Source: Mycolicibacter kumamotonensis
GTDB taxonomy: Bacteria > Actinomycetota > Actinomycetes > Mycobacteriales > Mycobacteriaceae
Length of the DNA: 64,000 nucleotides
Assembly (NCBI RefSeq): GCF_002086285.1
Contig: NZ_MVHU01000014.1
Span: 46,719 to 110,718 of the forward strand
Direction of reading: 5' to 3'
This document shows, piece after piece, positions 1 to 8,783 of this stretch (position 1 is its first letter; each line of letters opens with the position of its first letter). Position numbers and translations under genes: made by a program. The notes beneath the pieces are model-generated. The model saw nothing but the letters and a program-made list of their open reading frames with translations. It did not search any database and was not told the origin of the DNA.

Positions 1-195
1 GGTGCGCGCCTCCAGCCAGTGCTGAATCAGGTCGCGGGTGTAGACCGGCCAACTGGCGAAGTAGTGGTAGAACGAGCCCGTCGTCACCCCGAGCCGATTG
101 CACACTTCGGCCAGCTTCAGGCCGCCGTAGCCCAGTTCGGACAGCACATCGAGACCTGTCTCGAAATACGCCTGTCGGGAAAGGACCGCGCCCAT
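1..195 (-). CDS. TetR-family regulator, N-terminal part (cut by window edge)
   Basis: The minus strand reads an ATG at 195 followed by 65 codons that run off the left edge. The visible part is a typical TetR DNA-binding domain: a helix ending in the motif ELGYGGLKLAEVC, then GVTTGSFYHYFAS, the recognition helix with its usual YHYF. An in-frame stop lies four codons upstream, which fixes the start. It is divergent from the next TetR gene. Ligand and targets cannot be judged because the C-terminal domain is outside the window. Confidence 0.85.
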   Translation of the reverse strand, partial: MGAVLSRQAYFETGLDVLSELGYGGLKLAEVCNRLGVTTGSFYHYFASWPVYTRDLIQHWLEART

Positions 196-271
196 AAGTC
201 GACTTTAGTTCGCTGGGTCCCCGCTGGGTACTCACCACGGGATACAGAAGTGAATGATCGTAATGAGGAAT

Positions 272-285
272 TTACCGACGGGTAA
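272..285. promoter_or_regulatory. Candidate operator, TTACC-N4-GGTAA palindrome
   Basis: A perfect 14-bp inverted repeat, TTACCGACGGGTAA, lies between the two divergent TetR genes, 12 nt upstream of a TAGAAT -10 box. It has the same TTAC-N6-GTAR layout as three sites near the mce promoters in this window. The position suits autoregulation of the TetR gene starting at 310. The palindrome is seen; the regulator is inferred. Confidence 0.55.
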
Positions 286-297
286 TCGCTCTGGTGT

Positions 298-303
298 TAG
301 AAT
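298..303 (+). promoter_or_regulatory. -10 box (TAGAAT) for a leaderless TetR transcript
   Basis: TAGAAT fits the mycobacterial SigA -10 pattern TANNNT. It ends 6 nt before the ATG at 310, and there is no Shine-Dalgarno sequence. That spacing predicts that transcription starts at the start codon. Confidence 0.5.
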
Positions 304-309
304 TTCCCA

Positions 310-972
310 ATGGAGGAAATCGCGTTTCCACGGCTCGGGCGGCCGCGCGGCGCCCGGTCGAACGTGACCCGGGAACGCATCGTCGTCGCTGCCAGCGGTG
401 TCTTCGGTGAGCTCGGCTATCACGCGGCGACGTTTCAGGCCGTTGCCGCTCGCGCGCATCTGACCCGCCCGGCGATCAACCACTACTTCGCGAACAAGCA
501 ATTGCTGTACCAGGCGGTGCTGAACCGCAACGAGTCGATCCTCGACAACGCCGTCGAGCTGGCGCGCATGGAGAACGGTCTGATCGCACGACTGTCCTCG
601 GTCATCTACGCGTTTGCCCAACTCGGCGAAGAGAATCGCACCGCCGCGGCCTTCGCCGTCACCGCGGTGCTGGACGCCCAGCGGGACCCGGAACTGCGGC
701 TGTTGGTAGGCGACCTGCAGGGGCCCACCCGGCAGTTTCTCACCGAGTCGCTCACCGAAGCCATCAAGCGGGGAGAACTCGTCACCACGGCGACGATCGA
801 GGACCTGACCGAGACGCTGTTGGCCCTGGTGTGGGGGATCGGGTTCTATATCGCCGCCCTGGGCGACCGCGACGAGTCGGCCGCGGTGATCGCCAACATG
901 CAGGCGCTGCTGGCGAACCGGCTCTGGCAACTTCGGTCGCCGGCGCCACGGGCCGCCGAAAACGGTGAATAG
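310..972 (+). CDS. TetR/AcrR-family transcriptional regulator (Rv0144-like)
   Basis: 220 residues, a normal TetR length. The N-terminal HTH (about residues 20-65) contains TFQAVAARAHLTRPAINHYF, followed by a helical ligand-binding domain. Position directly before a TIGR00027-type methyltransferase, an aldehyde dehydrogenase and an SDR matches M. tuberculosis Rv0144-Rv0148. The ATG at 310 is preceded by a TAGAAT -10 box and a palindrome at 272-285, so autoregulation is likely. A role controlling the following genes, or the mce operons that carry a similar palindrome, is inference. Confidence 0.88.
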   Translation: MEEIAFPRLGRPRGARSNVTRERIVVAASGVFGELGYHAATFQAVAARAHLTRPAINHYFANKQLLYQAVLNRNESILDNAVELARMENGLIARLSSVIYAFAQLGEENRTAAAFAVTAVLDAQRDPELRLLVGDLQGPTRQFLTESLTEAIKRGELVTTATIEDLTETLLALVWGIGFYIAALGDRDESAAVIANMQALLANRLWQLRSPAPRAAENGE

Positions 973-1031
973 GTTGCCTAACTTTTTTCGGTAGCATGGC
1001 TTGCGACGGCGACACCGAGCAAGCGAGGTAA

Positions 1032-1970
<939 letters not shown>

Positions 1971-2050
1971 CCCGGCGGATCCGACCGGGCGGCCCCTTTC
2001 TTGCGCGGATCTCGGGGCATGACCGGCGCCTCAACGGTAGGAATGGGACC

Positions 2051-3427
2051 ATGACCACTACTACCGGCGTCGCCGATATCGTCACCAGACTCCGCGACAC
2101 CTTCGCCACCGGGCGCACGCGCGACGTGCAATGGCGACGCACCCAGTTGCACCGCCTCGAGCAGATGATGACCGAGAACGAGGCGCAGATCGCCGCGGCG
2201 CTGGCCGCCGACCTCGACCGCAAGCCGTTCGAGGCCTGGCTGGCCGACAGCGCGGGCACCGCAGCGGAGGCCCGCTATGCGGCCAAACACGTCAAGAAGT
2301 GGATGCGGCGCAAGTACCGGCTCCTCGAGCTGGCCCAGCTTCCCGGCCGCGGTTGGGTGGAGTACGAGCCGTACGGCACGGTACTGATCATCGGCGCCTG
2401 GAATTTCCCGTTCTATCTGACCCTGGGCCCGCTGGTGGGCGCCATCGCCGCCGGAAACACGGCGGTGCTCAAGCCATCCGAGATCGCCCCCGCCTCGTCT
2501 CAGCTGATGGCGGAGATGGTGCCGCGCTACCTGGATACCGAGGCGATCGTGGTGGTCGAGGGCGACGGAGCGGTCAGCCAGGAGCTGATCGCGCAGGGTT
2601 TCGACCGGGTGATGTTCACCGGCGGAACCGAGATCGGACGCAAGATCATGGCCAGTGCGGCCGAACACCTGACCCCGGTGACGCTGGAACTGGGCGGCAA
2701 GAGTCCGTGCATCGTGGCCGCCGACGCCGACATCGATGTCGCGGCCAAGCGGATCGCCTGGACCAAACTGCTCAACGCGGGCCAGACCTGCGTCGCGCCG
2801 GACTACGTGTTGGCCGACATCACGATCCGCGATGAGCTGGTCGCCGCGATCGGCCGGGCCATCACCGACTTCCGGGCGCAAGAGCCGCACGGCATGCGCA
2901 TCGTCAACGACCGTCAATTCGACCGTCTCACAAGCTATTTGGCCAGTACCAGCGGAACGGTGGCGCTCGGCGGCGGCTCGGACCCCGCGACACTGCGGAT
3001 CGAACCGACCGTGGTCGTCGACCCCGACCCGTCCGAGGCGTTGATGACCAACGAGATCTTCGGGCCGATTCTGCCGGTGATCTCCGTCGGCTCCGTCGAC
3101 GACGCGATCCGTTTCGTCAACGCCCGCCCCAAGCCGCTGGCGGCCTACCTGTTCACCAAGACCCGTGCGGTGCGCGAGAAGGTGATCAACCAGGTGCCCT
3201 CCGGTGGCATGCTGGTCAACCACCTGGTGTTCCAGGTGTCCACCGCCAAGCTGCCCTTCGGCGGAGTCGGACCGTCCGGGATGGGGGCCTACCACGGTCG
3301 GTGGGGCTTCGAGGAGTTCAGCCACCGCAAGGCCGTGCTGACCAAGCCGACCCGACCCGACCTGGCGCGCCTGATCTATCCCCCGTATACAGATAAGGCC
3401 TGGAAGTTGGCGCGTCGCCTGTTCTAG
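2051..3427 (+). CDS. Aldehyde dehydrogenase, class-3 type (Rv0147-like)
   Basis: 458 residues, typical for the short ALDH class without an N-terminal extension. It oxidises an aldehyde to the acid with NAD(P). Visible landmarks are the cofactor region WNFPFYLTLGPLVGAIAAGN, the general-base glutamate in TLELGGKSP (about residue 213) and the catalytic cysteine in NAGQTCVAPD (residue 247). The C-terminal region GGVGPSGMGAYHG is also standard. The next gene, an SDR, starts 28 nt downstream, so the two probably form an operon for oxidising lipid-derived alcohols and aldehydes. Substrate is not evident. Confidence 0.92.
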   Translation: MTTTTGVADIVTRLRDTFATGRTRDVQWRRTQLHRLEQMMTENEAQIAAALAADLDRKPFEAWLADSAGTAAEARYAAKHVKKWMRRKYRLLELAQLPGRGWVEYEPYGTVLIIGAWNFPFYLTLGPLVGAIAAGNTAVLKPSEIAPASSQLMAEMVPRYLDTEAIVVVEGDGAVSQELIAQGFDRVMFTGGTEIGRKIMASAAEHLTPVTLELGGKSPCIVAADADIDVAAKRIAWTKLLNAGQTCVAPDYVLADITIRDELVAAIGRAITDFRAQEPHGMRIVNDRQFDRLTSYLASTSGTVALGGGSDPATLRIEPTVVVDPDPSEALMTNEIFGPILPVISVGSVDDAIRFVNARPKPLAAYLFTKTRAVREKVINQVPSGGMLVNHLVFQVSTAKLPFGGVGPSGMGAYHGRWGFEEFSHRKAVLTKPTRPDLARLIYPPYTDKAWKLARRLF

Positions 3428-3455
3428 CGTGCGATCGAATCGAGGAAGGAAGCTT

Positions 3456-4319
3456 ATGCCCGGAGTGCAGGATCGTGTTGTCGTCGTCACCGGGGCCGGT
3501 GGAGGCTTGGGCCGTGAATACGCCCTGACCTTGGCCCGCGAGGGGGCCAGTGTGGTGGTCAACGATCTCGGTGGTGCCCGGGACGGCACCGGAGCCGGCC
3601 ACAACATGGCCGACCAGGTGGTCGCCGAGATCAAAGAGGCCGGCGGCCGGGCCGTCGCCAACTACGACAGTGTCGCCGACGCCGACGGTGCGGCCAACAT
3701 CATCAAGACCGCGATCGACGAGTTCGGCAAGGTCGACGGCGTGGTCAGCAACGCCGGCATCCTGCGCGACGGCACCTTCCACAAGATGACCTTCGAGAAC
3801 TGGAACGCCGTGCTGCAGGTGCACCTCTACGGCGGGTACAACGTGGTCCGGGCCGCCTGGCCGCACTTCCGCGAGCAGAGCTACGGCCGGGTCGTGGTCG
3901 CCACCTCCACCAGTGGATTGTTCGGCAACTTCGGGCAGGCCAACTACGGGGCCGCCAAGCTCGGCCTGGTCGGCATGATCAACACCCTGGCCATCGAGGG
4001 CGCCAAGTACAACATCAAGGCCAACGCGATCGCCCCGATCGCCGCCACGCGGATGACCGAGGACATCTTGCCGCCGGAGGTGCTGGAGAAGCTCAAGCCC
4101 GAGTACGTCGCGCCGGTGGTCGCCTACCTGTGCACCGAAGAGGTCGCCGAGACCGGCTCGGTGTTCATCGCCGGCGGCGGCAAGGTGCAGCGGGCGGCGC
4201 TGTTCGAGAACGCCGGCGCCAGCTTCGAGAGCCCGCCGTCGGTCGATGACGTCGCCGCCCAGTGGTCGACCATCGCCGACCTGTCGGCGGCCAAGGCGGC
4301 CAGCTTCTCGCTGCAGTAG
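3456..4319 (+). CDS. Short-chain dehydrogenase/reductase (Rv0148-like)
   Basis: 287 residues from the ATG at 3456, which follows a strong RBS (GAGGAAGGAAGC). An upstream in-frame GTG at 3429 has no RBS. The NAD-binding motif TGAGGGLGREYA is at residues 11-22 and the catalytic YGAAK follows a TSTSGLFG serine strand. The sequence resembles M. tuberculosis Rv0148 closely, including the insert NDLGGARDGTGAG that is typical of MFE-2-like hydroxyacyl-CoA dehydrogenase domains. It probably acts on a hydroxyacyl-CoA. It is convergent with the PE-PPE gene. Confidence 0.9.
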   Translation: MPGVQDRVVVVTGAGGGLGREYALTLAREGASVVVNDLGGARDGTGAGHNMADQVVAEIKEAGGRAVANYDSVADADGAANIIKTAIDEFGKVDGVVSNAGILRDGTFHKMTFENWNAVLQVHLYGGYNVVRAAWPHFREQSYGRVVVATSTSGLFGNFGQANYGAAKLGLVGMINTLAIEGAKYNIKANAIAPIAATRMTEDILPPEVLEKLKPEYVAPVVAYLCTEEVAETGSVFIAGGGKVQRAALFENAGASFESPPSVDDVAAQWSTIADLSAAKAASFSLQ

Positions 4320-4320
4320 T

Positions 4321-4335
4321 GGCCGGTCGCCGGCC
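4321..4335. terminator. Short GC hairpin between convergent genes
   Basis: GGCCGG-TCG-CCGGCC forms a 6-bp stem with a 3-nt loop immediately after the SDR stop and just before the PE-PPE gene end. It has no U-run. It is a weak, possibly bidirectional terminator. Confidence 0.35.
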
Positions 4336-4344
4336 TCGGGCCGC

Positions 4345-5862
4345 TCAGAAGCCCAGGCCGGCGAACGCGGCGTTGATCTCCGAGATCGTGTTCGTGATCA
4401 GCTGAACCTCGAAACCGGCCGCCAGCGTGTAGATCGCGGTGTTGGCCGCGAATGGCAGACCGAATGCGTCGAGCAGATCACCGCTCTGCAGGTTGGCGGT
4501 GAACAGGCTGAGGTCGTAGGACGGCACGCTGGTGAGCAGGGCGTTGACGATGTCCGAGGTCCCCGACAGCGCGCCGTTGATCGCCGAGGTAGCGCTGGTG
4601 AAGGCGTCGATGATGTCGGACAACGACGGCAGGGTCGTCATCGCGGTGTGGGTGACGGCGTCGGAGACCGCGGGGGAGAACGCCGCCATCAGCGCCGCCG
4701 GATCGGCCAGGTCACCCTGGAACGCCTGCCAGCCCTGCTCGAGCCGGTCGACGAGATCGTTGAACACCGTCGTCGGGTCGACGTCGGGGAACAGCCCGAA
4801 CGGGGTGGCTACGTTGGCCGGTGCGGTCGAGTATCCGAAGTCGCCGTCGCCGTAGCCGAGGTTGATCAGGTACGTCAGGGCCGGGCCGAGCAGGTCCTGC
4901 AACGGTTTCGGTAGCAGCGCCACCAGTGGTGCGGTCTGATCGATCATGTAGTAATTGGTGAGGCTGTCGGATGTTCCGAGGTCCGCCGAACCCGGCAGGA
5001 GTGTCGCGTTGGCGATCTGCTCGGGTGTCGGGCCGCTGCCGTCCACGCCCCCGTTCAGGTAGGTGCCATGGATCTGCCGGATGCCGAGGAAGGCGTTCAG
5101 GTCGGCCAGGAAGTTCAACGGGTAGCGGGGGAAGTCGGTGAAGCCGTCGTACTCCATCGAGTAGATGGAGGTGCGGAACGCATCGGCCGGGGTCGAGCCG
5201 TCGAAGCTGAAGCCCAGGCTCGGCAGGTTCAGCGGCAGGTCGTGCGTTTCTCCCGATGTCGTCTCGTAGCCGCTGAAGCGCTCGAGAATGCCGCCGTTGG
5301 GTGCGCTGGGGTCGCCGATCAGCAGGAACTGCACCGGCGAACCGCCGAGGCCTTCCGCTTGCAGCTTCTCCATCTCCAGGCTTGCGATCGTCGCGCTCTG
5401 CGAGTACCCGAACACGGTGGTGGTGGCGCCGGCCGCATTGTTGGCCTTGATCCAGTCATCCAGGATCGTGAGGCCCTGACCCACCGAGGTGGTCTGGGAG
5501 GGAAAACCGCTGGCATCGTTGGGGTAGTTGAAGCGCAACACGTTGATGCCGTCGAGCGGATAAAGCCCCTCCGGCGTGAAGACGCCGTTCGCGAGCACAC
5601 CGGGGTAGGTGGTGCCGGGGTAGACGGGGTGCAGCGGATTGTCGATATAGAGCTGGTCGGCGGCCTGCACATAGCCGGACCCGGGGATCGGGATGCCGCT
5701 GCCGCCGATCACCAGCCCGATCGACGGATCGGCGGGATCACCGGCCATCAGGCGCACGGCCCGAGCCTGAACGTCCGGTGGTGCTATCGGGCTGACCGCG
5801 ACCATGCCCGCGCCGATCATGGCGCAGCCGATCACTGCATAGGGGCGATGTGCAAATTTCAT
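4345..5862 (-). CDS. PE-PPE-domain serine hydrolase without a PE domain
   Basis: 505 residues. The N-terminus is a signal peptide or membrane anchor (hydrophobic stretch about 10-27) and not a PE domain. The region after it (LVIGGSGIPIPGSGYVQAAD, then VLRFNYPNDASGF) is the PE-PPE alpha/beta hydrolase domain. The nucleophile elbow is GYSQS, the G-x-S-x-S form seen in this family. In M. tuberculosis the neighbours of ptpB (Rv0153c) are PE1/PE2 (Rv0151c/Rv0152c), which carry this domain behind PE. Esterase or lipase activity on cell-envelope lipids is likely. The last 130 residues are a mostly helical extension. Confidence 0.82.
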   Translation of the reverse strand: MKFAHRPYAVIGCAMIGAGMVAVSPIAPPDVQARAVRLMAGDPADPSIGLVIGGSGIPIPGSGYVQAADQLYIDNPLHPVYPGTTYPGVLANGVFTPEGLYPLDGINVLRFNYPNDASGFPSQTTSVGQGLTILDDWIKANNAAGATTTVFGYSQSATIASLEMEKLQAEGLGGSPVQFLLIGDPSAPNGGILERFSGYETTSGETHDLPLNLPSLGFSFDGSTPADAFRTSIYSMEYDGFTDFPRYPLNFLADLNAFLGIRQIHGTYLNGGVDGSGPTPEQIANATLLPGSADLGTSDSLTNYYMIDQTAPLVALLPKPLQDLLGPALTYLINLGYGDGDFGYSTAPANVATPFGLFPDVDPTTVFNDLVDRLEQGWQAFQGDLADPAALMAAFSPAVSDAVTHTAMTTLPSLSDIIDAFTSATSAINGALSGTSDIVNALLTSVPSYDLSLFTANLQSGDLLDAFGLPFAANTAIYTLAAGFEVQLITNTISEINAAFAGLGF

Positions 5863-5980
5863 GAGAAACCCCCTAGACGAGCCTCGGGATCGACGTTAAC
5901 TTTCCCGTCAGTCGATGGCAAGGGAAATTTCCGGTTGGCGCGCCCTACCTCCGAGCGTGACCGAGGCATCGCGGAGGCTG

Positions 5981-6796
5981 TCAGCCGAGCAGTGCGGTGC
6001 GCAGGCCCTCCCGATCGGCGTCAAGGACACCGCAGGCGTGCAGGAAGCCGTCCAGCGAGCCGAAGTTCCGCTCGATCGACTCGTGGGCGGCCTCCAGGTA
6101 GTCGGCGCGCACACCGAGCACCTCGTCGGAGAGCCGGGCCTCGGTGAAGGTCAGCACCTCCGGGGTGATCTCGCTCTCCGGGCGCCGCCGGATCATGTCC
6201 ATGATCCGGTCCCGCAGGATCGGTACCGCGGTGTTGCTGCGTAGGTAGTCGGCCAGCACCGCATCCCGCTCCACCCCGGCCGCCTGCAGCACCACCGCGA
6301 CGACGAAGCCGGTGCGGTCCTTACCGGCGAAACAGTGCGCCAGCACCGGCCGGCCCGCCGCCAACAGTGACACCACCCGCTGCACCGCCCGCCGGGATCC
6401 GCCGAGGGTGGGAAAACGCCGGTACTCCTTGAGCATGTACTGGGCCGCGACGTCGGCCGCCGAGTCGGCGTCGGGCTTCTCGGCCATCATCTTGCGGAAG
6501 GCGTCCTCGTGCGGCGAGTAGCTGTCGGGCGACTGGTCGCCGGCCAGGTCGGGGAAGGGCAGCAGGTGCACATCGACGCCGTCGGGCACCAGGCCGGGCC
6601 CGCGACGCGTCACCTCCCGTGGCGATCGCAGGTCCGCGACGTCGGAGACTCCGATCCGCAGCAGCTCTTCGCGGCCGCGATCGTCGAGGCGGCTCAGCTC
6701 GCTGGACCGGAACAGCCGGCCCGGGCGCAGCACGCCGGTGGTCTGGGAAACGTCGCGAAAATTCCACGCCCCGGGCAGTTCCGGCTGGGAGGTCAC
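5981..6796 (-). CDS. ptpB: Secreted-type protein tyrosine/lipid phosphatase PtpB
   Basis: 271 residues from the GTG at 6796. The frame stays open to an ATG at 6850, but similarity to MptpB starts with the ELPGAWNFRDV region, so the GTG fits better. The P-loop is HCFAGKDRT with catalytic Cys155, followed by the conserved ADYLRSN. RPGRLFRSSELSRLDD is the diagnostic N-terminal motif. MptpB dephosphorylates phosphotyrosine and phosphoinositides and acts in the host in pathogens. A TATCGT box lies 6 nt before the GTG and no SD is present, so the transcript is probably leaderless. It keeps the Rv0152c/Rv0153c neighbourhood. Confidence 0.92.
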   Translation of the reverse strand: MTSQPELPGAWNFRDVSQTTGVLRPGRLFRSSELSRLDDRGREELLRIGVSDVADLRSPREVTRRGPGLVPDGVDVHLLPFPDLAGDQSPDSYSPHEDAFRKMMAEKPDADSAADVAAQYMLKEYRRFPTLGGSRRAVQRVVSLLAAGRPVLAHCFAGKDRTGFVVAVVLQAAGVERDAVLADYLRSNTAVPILRDRIMDMIRRRPESEITPEVLTFTEARLSDEVLGVRADYLEAAHESIERNFGSLDGFLHACGVLDADREGLRTALLG

Positions 6797-6873
6797 CTGG
6801 CCACGATAAGACACCGGGCCGGCGGCCCCGGCGGGGCAGTGCCCCGCCAACGGGAGGTGGCCCCCAGCAAAGA

Positions 6874-6900
6874 GCCCCCGATCCGGGGCGGATCGGGGGC
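6874..6900 (-). terminator. Strong 11-bp hairpin terminator after the small gene
   Basis: GCCCCCGATCC (6874-6884), a GGGGC loop and GGATCGGGGGC (6890-6900) form a perfect 11-bp stem 18 nt beyond the stop codon at 6919. On the minus strand it is followed by TCTTTGCT, a partial U-run. It should separate the small gene from ptpB. Confidence 0.65.
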
Positions 6901-6918
6901 CGTGCGTCGGGCTGCGGA

Positions 6919-7062
6919 CTAGATCGGCGGGTAGTTCTGCGGGGGGTAGCCGCCGCCGCCGTCGACACCGCGCAAGCCCCAGGTGAGGTACTTGAAGAAG
7001 AACTCGGCTTCATCGGTCAGCTCGTAATCCGGATTCGGATCGTAACCGTAACCAGGACCCAT
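6919..7062 (-). CDS. Small 47-residue protein, function unknown
   Basis: A minus-strand frame from ATG 7062 to TAG 6919 encodes 47 residues. It begins MGPGYGYDPNPDYELTDEAE, has a central aromatic stretch (FFFKYLTWGL) and ends in a Gly/Pro/Tyr-rich tail (GGGGYPPQNYPPI). GAGGGG lies 9 nt upstream and a strong hairpin follows the stop, so the transcription unit looks complete. Its place next to the Rv0158-like TetR suggests the small M. tuberculosis gene annotated there (Rv0157A), but I cannot confirm homology. There is no signal peptide; a partner-binding peptide is possible. Confidence 0.7.
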   Translation of the reverse strand: MGPGYGYDPNPDYELTDEAEFFFKYLTWGLRGVDGGGGYPPQNYPPI

Positions 7063-7192
7063 ATCATCAACCCCTCAAGTTGGATTGCACCAGTTTAGTC
7101 GCCTCGTCAACGGTCCGACAGCGGTCTGCATAGAATCCTTCCAACCAGTTGATTGAGACCGGATGACTCCGGCGGTCGAATAGCGAGTGCAC

Positions 7193-7840
7193 ATGCCAAA
7201 CGACAAGGGCGGGTCGGGGAACTCTGCCCAGGGTCCCTCCCGCCGCGAGGAGCTGCTCGCGGTCGCCACCAAGCTCTTCGCCGCCCGCGGCTACCACGGC
7301 ACCCGCATGGACGACGTCGCCGACGTGGTCGGCCTGAACAAGGCGACCGTCTACCACTATTACGCGAGCAAGTCGCTGATCCTCTACGACATCTACCAGC
7401 AGGCCGCGGAACGCACGCTGGCCGCCGTACATGACGACCCGTCCTGGACCGCCCGCGAGGCGCTGTACCAGTACACGGTGCGCCTGCTCGACCAGATCGC
7501 CGCCAACCCGGAGGGCGCGGCGGTCTACTTCCAGGAGCAGCCCTACATCACCGAGTGGTTCACCGACGAACAGGTCGCCGAGGTCCGGGAGAAGGAGACC
7601 CAGGTCTACGAGCACGTGCACGGCCTGATCGACCGGGGTATCGACAGCGGCGAGTTCTACCAGTGCGACTCACATGTGCTGGCGCTCGGCTACATCGGGA
7701 TGACGCTGGGGGCCTACCGCTGGCTGCGGCCCAGCGGCCGGCGCAGCGCCAAGGAGATCGCCGCGGAGTTCAGTACCGCACTGCTGCGCGGCCTGATCCG
7801 CGAAGAGAAGATCCGGGTCGAATCCCCGTTGGGGGTGTAG
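7193..7840 (+). CDS. TetR-family regulator (Rv0158-like)
   Basis: 215 residues from ATG 7193; a GTG two codons upstream is the alternative. The HTH spans about residues 20-62 with TRMDDVADVVGLNKATVYHY, followed by YASKSLILYDIYQQA. The C-terminal domain resembles the TetR_C group with the sequence YQCDSHVLALGYIGMTLGAYRW. A short inverted repeat CCGGA-N4-TCCGG at 7159-7172 lies upstream and could be its operator. Divergent from the 47-residue gene and convergent with the hydrolase gene. Targets are unknown. Confidence 0.85.
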   Translation: MPNDKGGSGNSAQGPSRREELLAVATKLFAARGYHGTRMDDVADVVGLNKATVYHYYASKSLILYDIYQQAAERTLAAVHDDPSWTAREALYQYTVRLLDQIAANPEGAAVYFQEQPYITEWFTDEQVAEVREKETQVYEHVHGLIDRGIDSGEFYQCDSHVLALGYIGMTLGAYRWLRPSGRRSAKEIAAEFSTALLRGLIREEKIRVESPLGV

Positions 7841-7845
7841 GCGGT

Positions 7846-8745
7846 TCAGGCCCCGGCCGTTTTGAGGTTGCGGTCCAGGAAATCCAGCTGGTCGGCGACG
7901 ACCCGCTCGAAGGCGTCGCCGACGTAGATGTCGAAGTGCCCCTCGTCATACCGCTTGACCGTGCCGCGGGGTGCCCGGGCGGCATAGCGCAGCGTCGGGC
8001 CCGCCGGGGCGACCGAGTCGCGATCGCAGACGCAGAACAGGATCGGGCACGCCACCTTGGCCGCCAGCCGGCCCGGCCGGTAGGCGATGATCTTCATCCC
8101 CAGCCGGGCGGCGATCTCGTTGCGCACGGTCTGACCCTCCGGGACCAGCCGCAGGTAGCCCGGGTAGGAGTCCGGCGTGGTCATCAGCGCGACCTCGCCG
8201 GGGCGGCCGGCGGTGGCCACCATCACCGGCGGATTGCCGAGCCGGGCCGCGGCCAGGTCACGCAGGGCCAGCAGGCTGACCCGCGGGAGGGTCAGCGGCG
8301 GGATGGTGCGCGCCGAGGCGATCCCGTCGGTGAACGGGCACTGCGCCACCACCGCCGCCACCGGTAGCCGCGCCGCGGTGGCGATGACGTGCCCGCCGCT
8401 GAACGAGGTGCCCCACAAGCCGATCCGGGCCGGGTCGATTCCGGCCAGGGTGTGCGCGAAGTCGACCGCCGCGGCCCAGTCGGCCAGCTGCAGGCCCACG
8501 TCGAGCAGCTGGCGCGGCGCCCCACCGCTGGCACCGAAGTTGCGGTAGTCGAAGACCAGGCAGGCGTAACCGGCCGCGGCGAACCGCTCGGCGTAGGCGT
8601 CCAGCCGCATGGTTCGCACCGCACCTAGTCCGTGCGCCATGACCAGCAGCGGTGCCCCGTTCGGGCCGGTGTCGTCGGGCCGGTACAGCCACGCGCTGAC
8701 GGAGTCGTTGCCGGATCGGAAGGTGACGTCTTCACGGGAAGCCAT
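7846..8745 (-). CDS. Alpha/beta hydrolase (dienelactone-hydrolase/acetyl-xylan-esterase-like)
   Basis: 299 residues with a complete alpha/beta hydrolase layout: oxyanion strand MAHGLGAVR, FDYRNFGASGG, the nucleophile elbow in GTSFSGGH, a likely acid in CVCDRDSVAP and the catalytic histidine in EGHFDIYVGD near the C-terminus. It probably hydrolyses an ester, thioester or lactone in the cytosol. No signal peptide is seen. It occupies the position of PE3/PE4 (Rv0159c/Rv0160c) in M. tuberculosis but is not a PE protein. It is convergent with the TetR gene and divergent from the FAD oxidase. Confidence 0.85.
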   Translation of the reverse strand: MASREDVTFRSGNDSVSAWLYRPDDTGPNGAPLLVMAHGLGAVRTMRLDAYAERFAAAGYACLVFDYRNFGASGGAPRQLLDVGLQLADWAAAVDFAHTLAGIDPARIGLWGTSFSGGHVIATAARLPVAAVVAQCPFTDGIASARTIPPLTLPRVSLLALRDLAAARLGNPPVMVATAGRPGEVALMTTPDSYPGYLRLVPEGQTVRNEIAARLGMKIIAYRPGRLAAKVACPILFCVCDRDSVAPAGPTLRYAARAPRGTVKRYDEGHFDIYVGDAFERVVADQLDFLDRNLKTAGA

Positions 8746-8783
8746 ACGGAGAAAGGTAGCGCGGCGTGTGGTAGACCGGGGCG

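Noticed and set aside
2031..2045. CTCAACGGTAGGAA before the aldehyde dehydrogenase gene as a further copy of the mce-promoter motif
   Set aside because: It lacks the TTAC half and the palindrome; the resemblance covers only the GGTAG side.
5923..5932. Perfect 10-bp palindrome GGAAATTTCC upstream of the PE-PPE gene
   Set aside because: Too short to judge and not repeated in the other control regions of the window.
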